DNA from: JAEUOS01 sp964470865
GTDB taxonomy: Bacteria > Pseudomonadota > Gammaproteobacteria > Burkholderiales > JAEUOS01
Direction of reading: 5' to 3'
NCBI GenBank assembly: GCA_964470865.1
Contig: CAYYFR010000110.1
Span: 1-18,416 of the forward strand
DNA length: 18,416 bases
The first letter of the stretch is position 1. Every line of letters begins with the position of its first letter. The notes under the pieces are model-generated. The model made no database searches. It had not been told where the DNA came from and saw nothing but the letters and a program-made list of their open reading frames with translations. Shown here piece after piece: positions 1 to 6,717 of this stretch. A program made the position numbers and the translations under genes.

Positions 1-60
1 AAGAACGAGATCGACCGCTGGACGCCGATCGTCAAGGCAGCGGGGATCAAGGTCGAGTAA
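1..60 (+). CDS. C-terminal end of a Bug/TctC-family periplasmic receptor (partial at window edge)
   Basis: Only the last 19 codons and the TAA stop are inside the window. The reading frame gives a tail with W-T-P-I-V-K-A-A-G-I-K, the usual ending of Bug (TctC-like) extracytoplasmic receptors. It resembles the end of the next gene, where R-W-P-D-V-F-K-A-A-G-I is seen. These proteins bind small carboxylates or other organic molecules in the periplasm. It lies 81 bp upstream of the next receptor on the same strand, so the two are probably tandem paralogues. Family assignment rests on this short tail only. Confidence 0.6.
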   Translation, partial: KNEIDRWTPIVKAAGIKVE

Positions 61-128
61 GGAGACATTGAACCAGGCCGCAGGTCACGTTCGCTCTTGA
101 AACTCCATCAACCAATGCCGCACCGACT

Positions 129-135
129 GAGGAAA
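129..135 (+). promoter_or_regulatory. Ribosome binding site that sets the start of the first complete receptor
   Basis: GAGGAAA stands 6 bases before the ATG at 142. The upstream in-frame TTG at 97 and ATG at 115 have no comparable site, and starting at 142 places the signal peptide at the N-terminus. Confidence 0.6.
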
Positions 136-141
136 CTTCAC

Positions 142-1134
142 ATGAGAACCCCCCAGGCAAACCGCCAGCGCCGCGCCCTCATGCTGGCTGCCGCTGCCAG
201 CCTGTTGCCGGGCCGCGCATTTGCCCAATCGGGCGCCTGGCCCAATCGGCCGATCCGCATCATCGTCTCCTACGCGCCCGGCGGGGTCACCGACATCATC
301 GCCCGTGCGGTCGCGCAACCGCTGGGCGAGGCACTGGGCCAATCGGTGATCGTCGAGAACCGCCCGGGTGCGGCCGGCGTGATCGGCACCGAGATGGTGG
401 CTGCCGCGCCGGCGGACGGCTACACGCTCCTGATGTTCGTCGACGGCAACTCGATGATGCCCACCGCCATCAAGAACATCAAGCACGACCCGGTCAGGAG
501 CTTCACCCACATCAGCCTTCTGGGGCGCGGCTCGCTGGTGCTGGTGGCCCACCCCAGCCTGCCGGTGGCAAGCCTGGCGGAGGTGATCCGCTATGGCAAG
601 GCCAACCCGAGCGCGCTGTCTTTCGCCACGCCGGGAAAAAGCGGCCCGCAGCACCTGGCCTTCGAGAGCATCAAGGCGAGCGCCGGCTTCAACGCCGAGC
701 ACATTCCCTACAAGGGCGGCGGCCAGGCGATCGTCGATGTGGTCGCCGGCCAGGTCAAGCTCGGCATGCTCGGCATGGCACCGGCGTTGCCGCACATCAA
801 GGCCGGCAAGTTGAAGGCTTTGGTGGTCACCTCGCGCGAGCGCTCGAAGCTGCTGCCCGACGTACCGACCGTGCACGAAGCCGGCATAGCAGGCTTCGAG
901 ATGGCGCAATGGCAGGGCATGGTGGCGCCGGCGGGCTTGCCGCCGGAGATCACCGCGCGCCTGCACACCGAGCTGCTCAAGGCGATGCGCCTGCCGGCGG
1001 TGATCGAAAAGCTCTCGGCCATCGGCATGGACAACGCGGTGAGTGCCACCCCGCAGGAATTTACCCAGATGATCGGGCGTGAAACCAGTCGCTGGCCGGA
1101 TGTGTTCAAGGCCGCCGGCATACAAGCAGAGTAG
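142..1134 (+). CDS. Bug-family (TctC-like) tripartite tricarboxylate transporter substrate-binding protein
   Basis: A 330-residue exported receptor, the normal length for the family. The N-terminus has R-Q-R-R-A-L followed by an alanine/leucine core and a cleavage-like A-F-A-Q, which suggests a Sec or possibly Tat signal peptide. The mature part starts W-P-N-R-P-I-R-I-I-V and carries the family blocks P-G-G-V-T-D, E-N-R-P-G-A-A-G, A-D-G-Y-T-L-L, P-Y-K-G-G-G-Q and L-P-D-V-P-T. Bug proteins bind small, usually carboxylated ligands in the periplasm, and many are orphans without cognate TctAB membrane subunits. None are visible here. It ends 2 bases before the sulfatase start, so it is probably co-transcribed. 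The ligand cannot be read from sequence; a product or substrate of the sulfatase is an inference. Confidence 0.9.
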   Translation: MRTPQANRQRRALMLAAAASLLPGRAFAQSGAWPNRPIRIIVSYAPGGVTDIIARAVAQPLGEALGQSVIVENRPGAAGVIGTEMVAAAPADGYTLLMFVDGNSMMPTAIKNIKHDPVRSFTHISLLGRGSLVLVAHPSLPVASLAEVIRYGKANPSALSFATPGKSGPQHLAFESIKASAGFNAEHIPYKGGGQAIVDVVAGQVKLGMLGMAPALPHIKAGKLKALVVTSRERSKLLPDVPTVHEAGIAGFEMAQWQGMVAPAGLPPEITARLHTELLKAMRLPAVIEKLSAIGMDNAVSATPQEFTQMIGRETSRWPDVFKAAGIQAE

Positions 1135-1136
1135 GC

Positions 1137-2666
1137 ATGGCCAAAAAAACCAACATCGTTTTCATCACCTCCGACCAGCAGCGCGCCGATTGCTACGGCT
1201 TCGAAGGCCGTCGCGTCAGAACCCCGCACCTGGACGAAATGGCGCGTTTCGGCACCCGCTTCTCGGCCGCCATCACCCCCAACCTGGTGTGCCAGCCCTC
1301 GCGCGCCTCGATCCTCACCGGCCTCCTGCCGCTCACCCACGGCGTGTCGGACAACGGCATCGACCTGCCGCCGGCGGTCGGCGCGGCGGGATACGGCGGC
1401 ACCTTGTCGAACGCCGGCTATGCGACCGCGCTGATCGGCAAGGCGCACTTCAATACCTCGCACTGCTTCGAACCCACCGGCACGCCGGAATGCACCGTGA
1501 GTTGCGCCAATTATCCGGCGCACTGGCACGGACCCTACATGGGGCTGGACCATGTGGAGCTGATGCTCGAAGGCCACAACATGTTCCCGCCGATGAAGCC
1601 GCCGCTGGGCCACGCCTACGAGCGTTGGTACCACGCCGACGGCCGCGGCGAAGAGCGTACCGCGCGGTATCGCAAGCAACTGCCGCCGATCAGCGACGCC
1701 CACGAAACCTTCAATTCGGGCCTGCCGGTGGCCTGGCACAACTCGACCTGGATCGGCAATCGCAGCATCGACTACCTGCGCCTGCACCGCGACAGCCCGT
1801 TTTGCCTGTGGGCCTCGTTTCCCGACCCGCACCATCCTTTCGATGCGCCCGATCCGTGGTGCTACATGCATCATCCGGACGAGGTCGAACTGCCGGTGCA
1901 TGGCGAGATGGACCTGGAGCGGCGCCCCTGGTGGCACCGCGCCGCGCTCGAGGGCACGCCGAAAATGGCCAATCAACGCCTGCGCGCCTTCCGCGAAAAA
2001 TCCTCGCGCACACCGAAGCAAAGCGAAGCGCAGATGCGCGCGCTGATCGCCAACTACTACGGCATGATTTCGCTGATCGACCATCAGGTCGGGCGCATCC
2101 GCATTGCCTTGCAGGACCTGGGCCTGAAGGAAAACACGCTGATCGTCTATTCGACCGACCATGGCGACTGGCTGGGCGACCACGGCTTGTTGCTCAAGGG
2201 ACCGATGGCCTACGAAGGCCTGTTGCGGGTGGGCATGCTGTTCGAAGGTCCGGGGGTGCCGGAAAACAAGGTGGTGGCCGACCCGGTCTCGACCCTCGAC
2301 CTGCCGGCGACCTTCTGTGATTATGCCGGCGTGACCCTGCAGGGCAAGGTGCACAGTCGCAGCCTGAAGCCGCTGATCGAGACCGATGGCGCGTCGCGCG
2401 ATTTCGCGCTTTCCGAATGGGACCTGCGCGCATCGCGCTGCGGCGTTGACCTGGCCCTGCGCACGGTGCGTACCAAAACCCGCAAGCTCACCCTGGAGAA
2501 GAACAGCGGCGCCGGCGAGCTCTACGATCTCGCCCAAGACCCGCACGAGATGCACAACCGCTTCGGCGATCCCGCCTATGCGAAGGTGCAGCGCGAAATG
2601 ATGGACATGATCGCCAGCCGCCCGGACGACGCCTGCGAACCGTTGCCGCAGATCGGCATGGCATGA
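1137..2666 (+). CDS. Type I (formylglycine-dependent) sulfatase family hydrolase, copy 1
   Basis: A 509-residue alkaline-phosphatase-superfamily enzyme. The N-terminal strand N-I-V-F-I-T-S-D-Q-Q-R contains metal ligand D13, with Q at the place of the second Asp of classical arylsulfatases. C52-Q-P-S-R is the C-x-P-x-R signature whose Cys is oxidised to formylglycine, followed by T-H-G at 67-69. The late metal site is T-D341-H342-G, and K354 lies in the usual L-K-x-x-x-x-Y-E block. These enzymes hydrolyse sulfate esters, and relatives with the D-Q variant include phosphonate monoester hydrolases and choline sulfatase. No signal peptide is seen, so it is probably cytoplasmic. It starts 2 bases after the receptor gene, indicating one operon. 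It is a close paralogue of the second sulfatase. The substrate is unknown; an anaerobic or aerobic maturase must be encoded elsewhere. Confidence 0.9.
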   Translation: MAKKTNIVFITSDQQRADCYGFEGRRVRTPHLDEMARFGTRFSAAITPNLVCQPSRASILTGLLPLTHGVSDNGIDLPPAVGAAGYGGTLSNAGYATALIGKAHFNTSHCFEPTGTPECTVSCANYPAHWHGPYMGLDHVELMLEGHNMFPPMKPPLGHAYERWYHADGRGEERTARYRKQLPPISDAHETFNSGLPVAWHNSTWIGNRSIDYLRLHRDSPFCLWASFPDPHHPFDAPDPWCYMHHPDEVELPVHGEMDLERRPWWHRAALEGTPKMANQRLRAFREKSSRTPKQSEAQMRALIANYYGMISLIDHQVGRIRIALQDLGLKENTLIVYSTDHGDWLGDHGLLLKGPMAYEGLLRVGMLFEGPGVPENKVVADPVSTLDLPATFCDYAGVTLQGKVHSRSLKPLIETDGASRDFALSEWDLRASRCGVDLALRTVRTKTRKLTLEKNSGAGELYDLAQDPHEMHNRFGDPAYAKVQREMMDMIASRPDDACEPLPQIGMA

Positions 2667-2685
2667 AGCCATCATTGGGCAGGCC

Positions 2686-2854
2686 ATGATGCTGCGCGCA
2701 GGAGTGATCGGACTGGGGGCGATGGGCGGGGGGCATGGCACTTAATCTGGCTGCTGCCGGCGTGGTGGGGATTCCGGCGGTGATCCAGATCGTCGCGGCA
2801 ATGGTGCAGCAGGTGGTGCTGGGCAGTGATCCCTGCAGAGTGGCACTGGCCTAG
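2686..2854 (+). pseudogene. Remnant of a 3-hydroxyisobutyrate dehydrogenase-like gene, N- and C-terminal ends only
   Basis: From ATG 2686 or 2689 the frame reads a short start followed by G-V-I-G-L-G-A-M-G, the dinucleotide-binding loop of beta-hydroxyacid dehydrogenases. A +1 shift in a G-rich run near 2728-2734 moves the expected continuation M-A-L-N-L-A-A-A-G into the next frame. That frame then reads G-I-P-A-V-I-Q-I-V-A-A-M-V-Q-Q, resembling the C-terminal helix of the same family, and stops with TAG at 2852-2854. The roughly 250 residues in between are missing. I read it as an internally deleted and frameshifted relic. The C-terminal match is weaker than the N-terminal one. Its position suggests that the original sulfatase operon also encoded an oxidoreductase for the desulfated product. 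Confidence 0.5.
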
Positions 2855-2882
2855 GCCGCAACGCGGGCAGATGTCGAGTTGC

Positions 2883-2909
2883 AGCGGGCGCAGGCCCGCT
2901 TTGTTCTTT
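2883..2909 (+). terminator. Intrinsic terminator between the two sulfatase genes
   Basis: AGCGGGC (2883-2889), a GCAG loop and GCCCGCT (2894-2900) form a perfect 7-bp GC-rich hairpin followed by a T-rich run (TTTGTTCTTT). It would end transcription coming from the first sulfatase, so the second sulfatase would need its own promoter close by or read-through. No clear promoter is seen in the 19 bases before ATG 2929. Confidence 0.7.
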
Positions 2910-2928
2910 GTTCCCAATCAGGCAAGAC

Positions 2929-4464
2929 ATGAAACGCCCCAACATTCTCCTCATCACCTCGGACCAGCAACGCGCCGACTGCTACGGCTTCATCAACCCG
3001 GCATTGAAGACGCCGCACCTGGATGCCCTGGCACGCGATGGCACGCATTTCTCGGCTGCCATCACGCCCAACCTTGTGTGCCAGCCCTCGCGCGCCTCGA
3101 TTCTCACCGGGCTTCTTCCCCTGACCCATGGTGTGTGGGACAACGGCGTCGACCTCGACCCACAGGTGGGCGAGGCGGGCTTCGCCGGCGCGCTGGGCGG
3201 CGGTGGCTATGCCACCGCGCTGATCGGCAAAGCCCACTTCGCCACCAAGTCGACGTTCGCAGCCACCGGCACGCCGGAAGACCGCTTCAACGGCAAGCTG
3301 TATGACGATGGCTGGAAGGGGCCCTACATGGGCTTTGCGCACGCGGAACTCGCGGTACTGGGGCATTTCAACCGCCTGCGGCCGTGGCTGCGCCCGGTGG
3401 TGGGGCATTACGAGCGCTGGTTCCTCGAACGCGGCCGCGACGAGGAAGCGCTGGCGCTGTGGAACGCCGCGCTTGAAGCGGAAATCGGCGCGGCGCAAAC
3501 CTGGCATTCGGCCCTGCCCGTGGCCTGGCACGGCAGCACCTGGACGGCCGATCGCAGCATTGCCTGGCTGCGCGGGCGTGACGCGGAGAAACCGTTCTGC
3601 ATGTGGGCTTCGTTCGGCGACCCGCATCATCCCTTCGATTGCCCGGCGCCGTGGAGCGGCCTGTACCGGCCGCAGGAGATTATCCTGCCCAGGCACCGGG
3701 TGCCCGACCTGGAGCGCCGGCCGTGGTGGCACAAGGCCGCGCTCGAAGGCGAACCGCAGCTGGCCGATCCGGTGATGAAGCGCTTTCGCACCCAGGGCTC
3801 GCGCGTGCCGCCGCAAACCGATGAGCAGTTGCGCCACATGACCGCCAACTACTACGGCATGATCTCCTTGCTCGACCACAGCGTCGGGCGCATTCTCGAT
3901 TGCGTGCGCGATCTCGGGCTGGAACGCGACACTCTGGTGGTCTTCACCACCGACCACGGCGAACTGCTCGGCAACCACGGCCTCTACCTCAAGCACCCGA
4001 TACCCTACGAAGACCTGCTGCGCATCGGCTTGATCATGCGCGGGCCCGGCGTGACCGCCGGCGGCCGTGTTACCGAAGTGGTCTCCACCCTCGACCTGGC
4101 GCAGACCTTCCAGCAGGTGGCCAATGTGCCGGCGCGCTTGCCGCAGCAGGGCGAGAGCCTGATGGCCCTGGCCGGTGGCGCCGACGCGCCGCGCCGCGGC
4201 GCCTGGAGCGAATGGCATGTGCACCCTTCGCGCTGCGGCGTGGCGCTCAAGCTGCGCACGGTGCGCAGCAAAACCCACAAATGCACCTTCGAGCTCGATT
4301 CAGGCGCCGGCGAGCTCTACGACCTGGTCAACGACCCGGAGGAAATGCACAACCGCTTCGACGACCCCGCATACAAGGGCGTGCGCGAGGAATTGACGCA
4401 AATGATGCACGCGCGGCCGGGAACCATCCGCGCTGCGCTGGCCGAACCGATCGGCATGGCATGA
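2929..4464 (+). CDS. Type I (formylglycine-dependent) sulfatase family hydrolase, copy 2
   Basis: A 511-residue paralogue of the upstream sulfatase. It shares nearly all of the N-terminal catalytic block: the T-S-D-Q-Q-R-A-D-C-Y-G strand, P-N-L-V-C-Q-P-S-R with formylglycine Cys 51, T-G-L-L-P-L-T-H-G, T-D342-H343-G and K355. Both proteins end with the residues I-G-M-A. ATG 2929 was chosen because the protein then begins M-K-R-P-N-I-L-L like the family; the in-frame TTG at 2908 lies in the terminator T-run. The stop overlaps ATG 4461 (ATGA), though the next receptor probably starts at 4488. The middle and C-terminal regions differ clearly from copy 1, so this is an old duplication with probably divergent substrate preference rather than a recent copy. 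The substrate is unknown. Confidence 0.9.
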   Translation: MKRPNILLITSDQQRADCYGFINPALKTPHLDALARDGTHFSAAITPNLVCQPSRASILTGLLPLTHGVWDNGVDLDPQVGEAGFAGALGGGGYATALIGKAHFATKSTFAATGTPEDRFNGKLYDDGWKGPYMGFAHAELAVLGHFNRLRPWLRPVVGHYERWFLERGRDEEALALWNAALEAEIGAAQTWHSALPVAWHGSTWTADRSIAWLRGRDAEKPFCMWASFGDPHHPFDCPAPWSGLYRPQEIILPRHRVPDLERRPWWHKAALEGEPQLADPVMKRFRTQGSRVPPQTDEQLRHMTANYYGMISLLDHSVGRILDCVRDLGLERDTLVVFTTDHGELLGNHGLYLKHPIPYEDLLRIGLIMRGPGVTAGGRVTEVVSTLDLAQTFQQVANVPARLPQQGESLMALAGGADAPRRGAWSEWHVHPSRCGVALKLRTVRSKTHKCTFELDSGAGELYDLVNDPEEMHNRFDDPAYKGVREELTQMMHARPGTIRAALAEPIGMA

Positions 4465-4487
4465 AGATGCGCGCCGCAGGAAACAGC

Positions 4488-5111
4488 ATGCGCTTCATGC
4501 GGGTGGCGGCTGCGCTTGCCTGCCTGATCGGCGCGGCGCTTGCGCAGGCGCAGGCGTGGCCGACCAAGCCGATCCGCATCATCAATGGCAATGCGCCGGG
4601 CGGCAGTGCGGACGTGTCGGCGCGCGTGGTCAGCGAAATGGTAGCGCGTGCACTCGGTCAGCCATTTGTCATCGAGAGCCGTCCCGGCGCCTCTGGCGGC
4701 ATTGCAATGGATGCGGTGGCACGCGCCGCGCCGGATGGCTACACCCTCCTGATCGGCTCCGATTCGTCGTTGTATCAGCCGATCTTGAAGCCCGCGCTGC
4801 CCCACACGATCGAGAAGAACTTCAGCCCCATCGTGATCCTCACCAGCCAGCCGCTGGTACTGGCTGTGCATGCGTCGCTCAAGGTCAAGACAGCGGCTGA
4901 ACTGGTGGCACGAGCGAAGAGCTCGGCGGCGCCGCTGCCTTATGCAACCCCCAGCGCCGGCGGCACCCAGACAGTCGCCGGCGCCGCGTTTGCCCGCGTT
5001 GCCGGCATCACGCTGACCAACATCCCCTACAAGGGCGGCGGGCAGGCGGTAGGCGACCTTGCCAGCGGGCAGGTGCCGGTCGGCGTGCTGGGCTCGGCGC
5101 CGCTGATTCCG
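4488..5111 (+). pseudogene. 3'-truncated Bug/TctC-family receptor gene
   Basis: ATG 4488 follows AGGAAA (4478-4483); an earlier ATG at 4461 overlaps the sulfatase stop. The protein begins with a clear signal peptide (residues 1 to about 23, ending A-Q-A-Q-A), then W-P-T-K-P-I-R-I-I, E-S-R-P-G-A-S-G, P-D-G-Y-T-L-L and I-P-Y-K-G-G-G-Q. It follows the family to G-S-A-P-L-I-P at about 5111. After that nothing resembles a Bug protein. The conserved L-P-D-V-P-T region and the last roughly 100 residues are absent, and the frame runs on by chance to a stop at 5430. The break coincides with the distal edge of the integron cassette array, so I infer that recombination or deletion there removed the 3' end. 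It is unlikely to give a functional binding protein. Confidence 0.8.
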
Positions 5112-5243
5112 TTTGCGCGCGGAGTAGCGGCCCGGGTCGCGCCGGGTCGCCGGCAGCGGCATGGCTTCACGCACAATCGACGGCGCATGTGTAGCGGACG
5201 TTGGCGGGTTGCCCGCTTCCTCGGAAGTCGCCACTGCAATGCT
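5112..5243. other. Junction region between the truncated receptor and the cassette array
   Basis: About 130 bp with no recognisable gene. It should hold the last attC of the array, because the Excalibur gene stops at 5244 on the - strand, but I cannot find a convincing core pair. A GTTGCCC box at 5208-5214 is the only candidate. It may be a degenerate terminal attC or foreign flank. Confidence 0.4.
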
Positions 5244-5489
5244 TTAGCGATTGCACCATTGCTTCTCGCAAGGCATTCTGTCCTTGTCGCCGTCCATCTT
5301 CACGCCGGGACAGTTCCTGAGAAAGCAGGTCGCCTCTGCGCAGGACGTCATTTGCGAGCAGTAGGTTCGGCCGTCGCATTTGTATTGGCCTGCGGCTTCA
5401 GAGTCGCGCCTGGATGCGGGCGAAGAGTTTGAGCGTGTGGCACCCGGAGACCCCTGCGGTGCCACGTCCACAGTAGGGTGTGTGCGCAT
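5244..5489 (-). CDS. Small Excalibur-domain (calcium-binding-like) protein, N-terminus uncertain
   Basis: The C-terminal half reads K-C-D-G-R-T-Y-C-S-Q-M-T-S-C-A-E-A, then N-C-P-G-V-K-M-D-G-D-K-D-R-M-P-C-E and W-C. This is the cysteine-rich Excalibur fold with its D-x-D-x-D/C-E loop, here with R replacing the usual G of the loop. Such small proteins are usually secreted or membrane-anchored. The first 35 residues from ATG 5489 look like a low-complexity linker (S, P, A, R) with no signal peptide or membrane segment. A frame that could encode an export segment runs alongside (from about 5539), so an upstream frameshift is possible. It is the most distal cassette seen in the array. Confidence 0.6.
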   Translation of the reverse strand: MRTHPTVDVAPQGSPGATRSNSSPASRRDSEAAGQYKCDGRTYCSQMTSCAEATCFLRNCPGVKMDGDKDRMPCEKQWCNR

Positions 5490-5570
5490 GGCGAAAGGCC
5501 CGTCAGAAATTTAGCGCTCATGCCGTTGATGAGTCCCACTTATACTTCATTGGCAGTGCACGGTTCCAGG

Positions 5571-5627
5571 GCGCAACGCCGGGTTGTGCGGCAAGCAAAG
5601 CGAGTCCGAACCAAGGCCGGGTTCGCC
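5571..5627 (-). repeat. attC-like site of the Excalibur/hicAB cassette boundary
   Basis: Core boxes GCGCAAC (5571-5577) and GTTCGCC (5621-5627) flank imperfect inverted arms built around GCCGGGTT and CCGAACC. The inner TTGTGCGGC/GTCCGAAC arms resemble those of the sites near 13416 and 15530. The - strand orientation is inferred from the array. Confidence 0.6.
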
Positions 5628-5634
5628 GTCTGTT

Positions 5635-5967
5635 TCACGAAGCCACTCGTTCTTGCAATGCTTCCTGGGCCAGAGTATTGATGCTCTTGCCCTGAGCCTG
5701 CGCCTCGATCGCAAGCCTCTCATGCAACTCGGGAGGAATGCGAAGGTTGAACTTGCCCGAGAAGTGGCGCCGCGGCTCAAGGCCCTTCTCCTTGCACACC
5801 TCAAGAAAGACCTGGAGTGACTTCTTGAATTCGGCACGGAGTTCCTTTGGATTCTTGCCGTAGAAATCAGCGCCTCCGTTCAAGCCAAGAATCTCGCCAC
5901 GGAACAGATCAAGCTCTTCGTCGTACTCGATCTTCGCGCGATACCCGTCAATGGTCATTACATTCAT
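5635..5967 (-). CDS. hicB: HicB-family antitoxin with C-terminal ribbon-helix-helix domain
   Basis: A 110-residue protein. The N-terminal half has the HicB partial RNase H-like fold: Y-D-E-E-L-D-L-F-R-G-E-I at about 15-26, then a G-x-x-P-x-E-L-x-x-x-F block. The C-terminal 40 residues (F-N-L-R-I-P-P-E-L-H followed by G-K-S-I-N) form an Arc/MetJ-like DNA-binding segment typical of long HicB proteins. It would neutralise the HicA mRNA interferase and autorepress the operon. ATG 5965-5967 overlaps the hicA stop (ATGA), so translation is coupled. The antitoxin is intact although its toxin gene carries a frameshift, consistent with relaxed selection on the toxin. Confidence 0.85.
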   Translation of the reverse strand: MNVMTIDGYRAKIEYDEELDLFRGEILGLNGGADFYGKNPKELRAEFKKSLQVFLEVCKEKGLEPRRHFSGKFNLRIPPELHERLAIEAQAQGKSINTLAQEALQERVAS

Positions 5968-6217
5968 GGTTCAACTCCGTGTTGCTCCAGCCATTTGCGG
6001 ATGCTCGCTACGGCACCCTTGTCGGTGTTCGGTGACGGATGCGGTCGATGAAAAACGCGAACCTCCTCAAATAAGACAACCGCTACTCGACTGCCTTCTC
6101 GCTCACTCACCTCGGCGCCCAGTTCGACCAACAGCGCTTCGACATCGCGCCACTGAATATTGCCGCTCTCGGGCGAGCGAAAATCAGCTCAAGGGTGCGC
6201 TGGTGCTTCCGCTTCAT
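5964..6217 (-). pseudogene. hicA: hicA toxin gene with a single-base frameshift
   Basis: ATG 6215-6217 starts M-K-R-K-H-Q-R-T-L-E-L-I-F-A-R-P. The frame then leaves the family, while the neighbouring frame continues E-S-G-N-I-Q-W, L-V-E-L-G-A, E-G-S-R-V-A, F-H-R-P-H-P and D-K-G-A-V, all typical HicA blocks, to the stop at 5964. The length of 254 bp is one short of 85 codons, and the missing base lies near 6171-6174 in a CGCCCGAG stretch. HicA is a small double-stranded-RNA-binding-fold mRNA interferase. As it stands, the product is truncated and out of frame. A base-calling error cannot be excluded. It lies directly upstream of hicB in the same cassette. Confidence 0.8.
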
Positions 6218-6224
6218 TTCCGTA

Positions 6225-6250
6225 TGGTACCAGAATTCGGTACTGTACCG
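6225..6250 (-). promoter_or_regulatory. Palindromic operator candidate upstream of hicA
   Basis: Two perfect palindromes sit 8 to 33 bases before the hicA ATG: TGGTACCA (6225-6232) and CGGTAC-T-GTACCG (6238-6250). Both share the GGTAC core. This is the position and form expected for a HicB autorepression site. Binding is inferred. Confidence 0.45.
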
Positions 6251-6266
6251 ATTGAAGGGTGCAGAC

Positions 6267-6360
6267 CGCTAACGTCTACACCCGCCGGCGCGCGGGCGCG
6301 ATGATTGAATGAATGAAGCACGCTGCTTTACGCGCGCCCGATTGGGGCGTGTGGTTCGGC
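6267..6360 (-). repeat. attC-like site left of the small hypothetical/peroxiredoxin cassette
   Basis: Boxes CGCTAAC (6267-6273) and GTTCGGC (6354-6360) enclose partly complementary GC-rich arms (CACCCGCC against GGGGCGTGTG). The following - strand gene stops 2 bases beyond the core. Weaker than the best sites in this array. Confidence 0.45.
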
Positions 6361-6361
6361 G

Positions 6362-6676
6362 TCATTGCAGGTTCCTGCGCCGACTGATCTCGGTCAGAAT
6401 GTCCACCAGCCTCCCGGAGCGAACGTCCGCGCCGGCGACGCCATAGATCTCGCCGATGCGCTTCCAAATTGCGACGCTGTCCGACGACCCTATTTCTGTG
6501 AAATCGCGGACGTCTGACTCATCGCTAATCACATACTCGCCCGATTCAAGCTCGAATATCTGTTCCATGAATTCGTCTGCAAGTTGCGCGAACTCCGCGA
6601 CGCGCTGCGTCGACGCGAACGTGATCTTCTTGAATTTGAAGAGCCCCCTCGCGATGACCTTTCCGTCTTTACTCAT
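6362..6676 (-). CDS. Hypothetical 104-residue cassette protein
   Basis: I do not recognise the family. The protein starts M-S-K-D-G-K-V-I-A-R-G. It is acidic in the middle (E-L-E-S-G-E-Y-V-I-S-D-E-S-D) and ends with a basic R-R-R-N-L-Q. There is no signal peptide or membrane segment. It lies 41 bp downstream of the peroxiredoxin gene on the same strand with no attC between them, so the two share one cassette. Its stop lies directly against the attC core at 6354-6360. No Shine-Dalgarno sequence is obvious before the ATG, so translation may depend on the upstream gene. Reading frame quality and context support a real gene; the function is unknown. Confidence 0.6.
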   Translation of the reverse strand: MSKDGKVIARGLFKFKKITFASTQRVAEFAQLADEFMEQIFELESGEYVISDESDVRDFTEIGSSDSVAIWKRIGEIYGVAGADVRSGRLVDILTEISRRRNLQ

Positions 6677-6717
6677 TTTCGTAGCGTCGGTAGCGTTTGT
6701 GGCGCCGAACGTAGAAG

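Noticed and set aside
708..2741. A 677-codon open frame on the - strand across the first receptor and first sulfatase
   Set aside because: It lies antisense to genes with clear catalytic motifs, has no family features and is arginine/histidine/glycine-rich. It is a typical antisense shadow of GC-rich coding DNA.
5112..5432. Continuation of the third receptor's reading frame to 5432
   Set aside because: After residue P at 5111 the translation no longer resembles the family. The frame is open by chance over junction DNA and antisense to the Excalibur gene.
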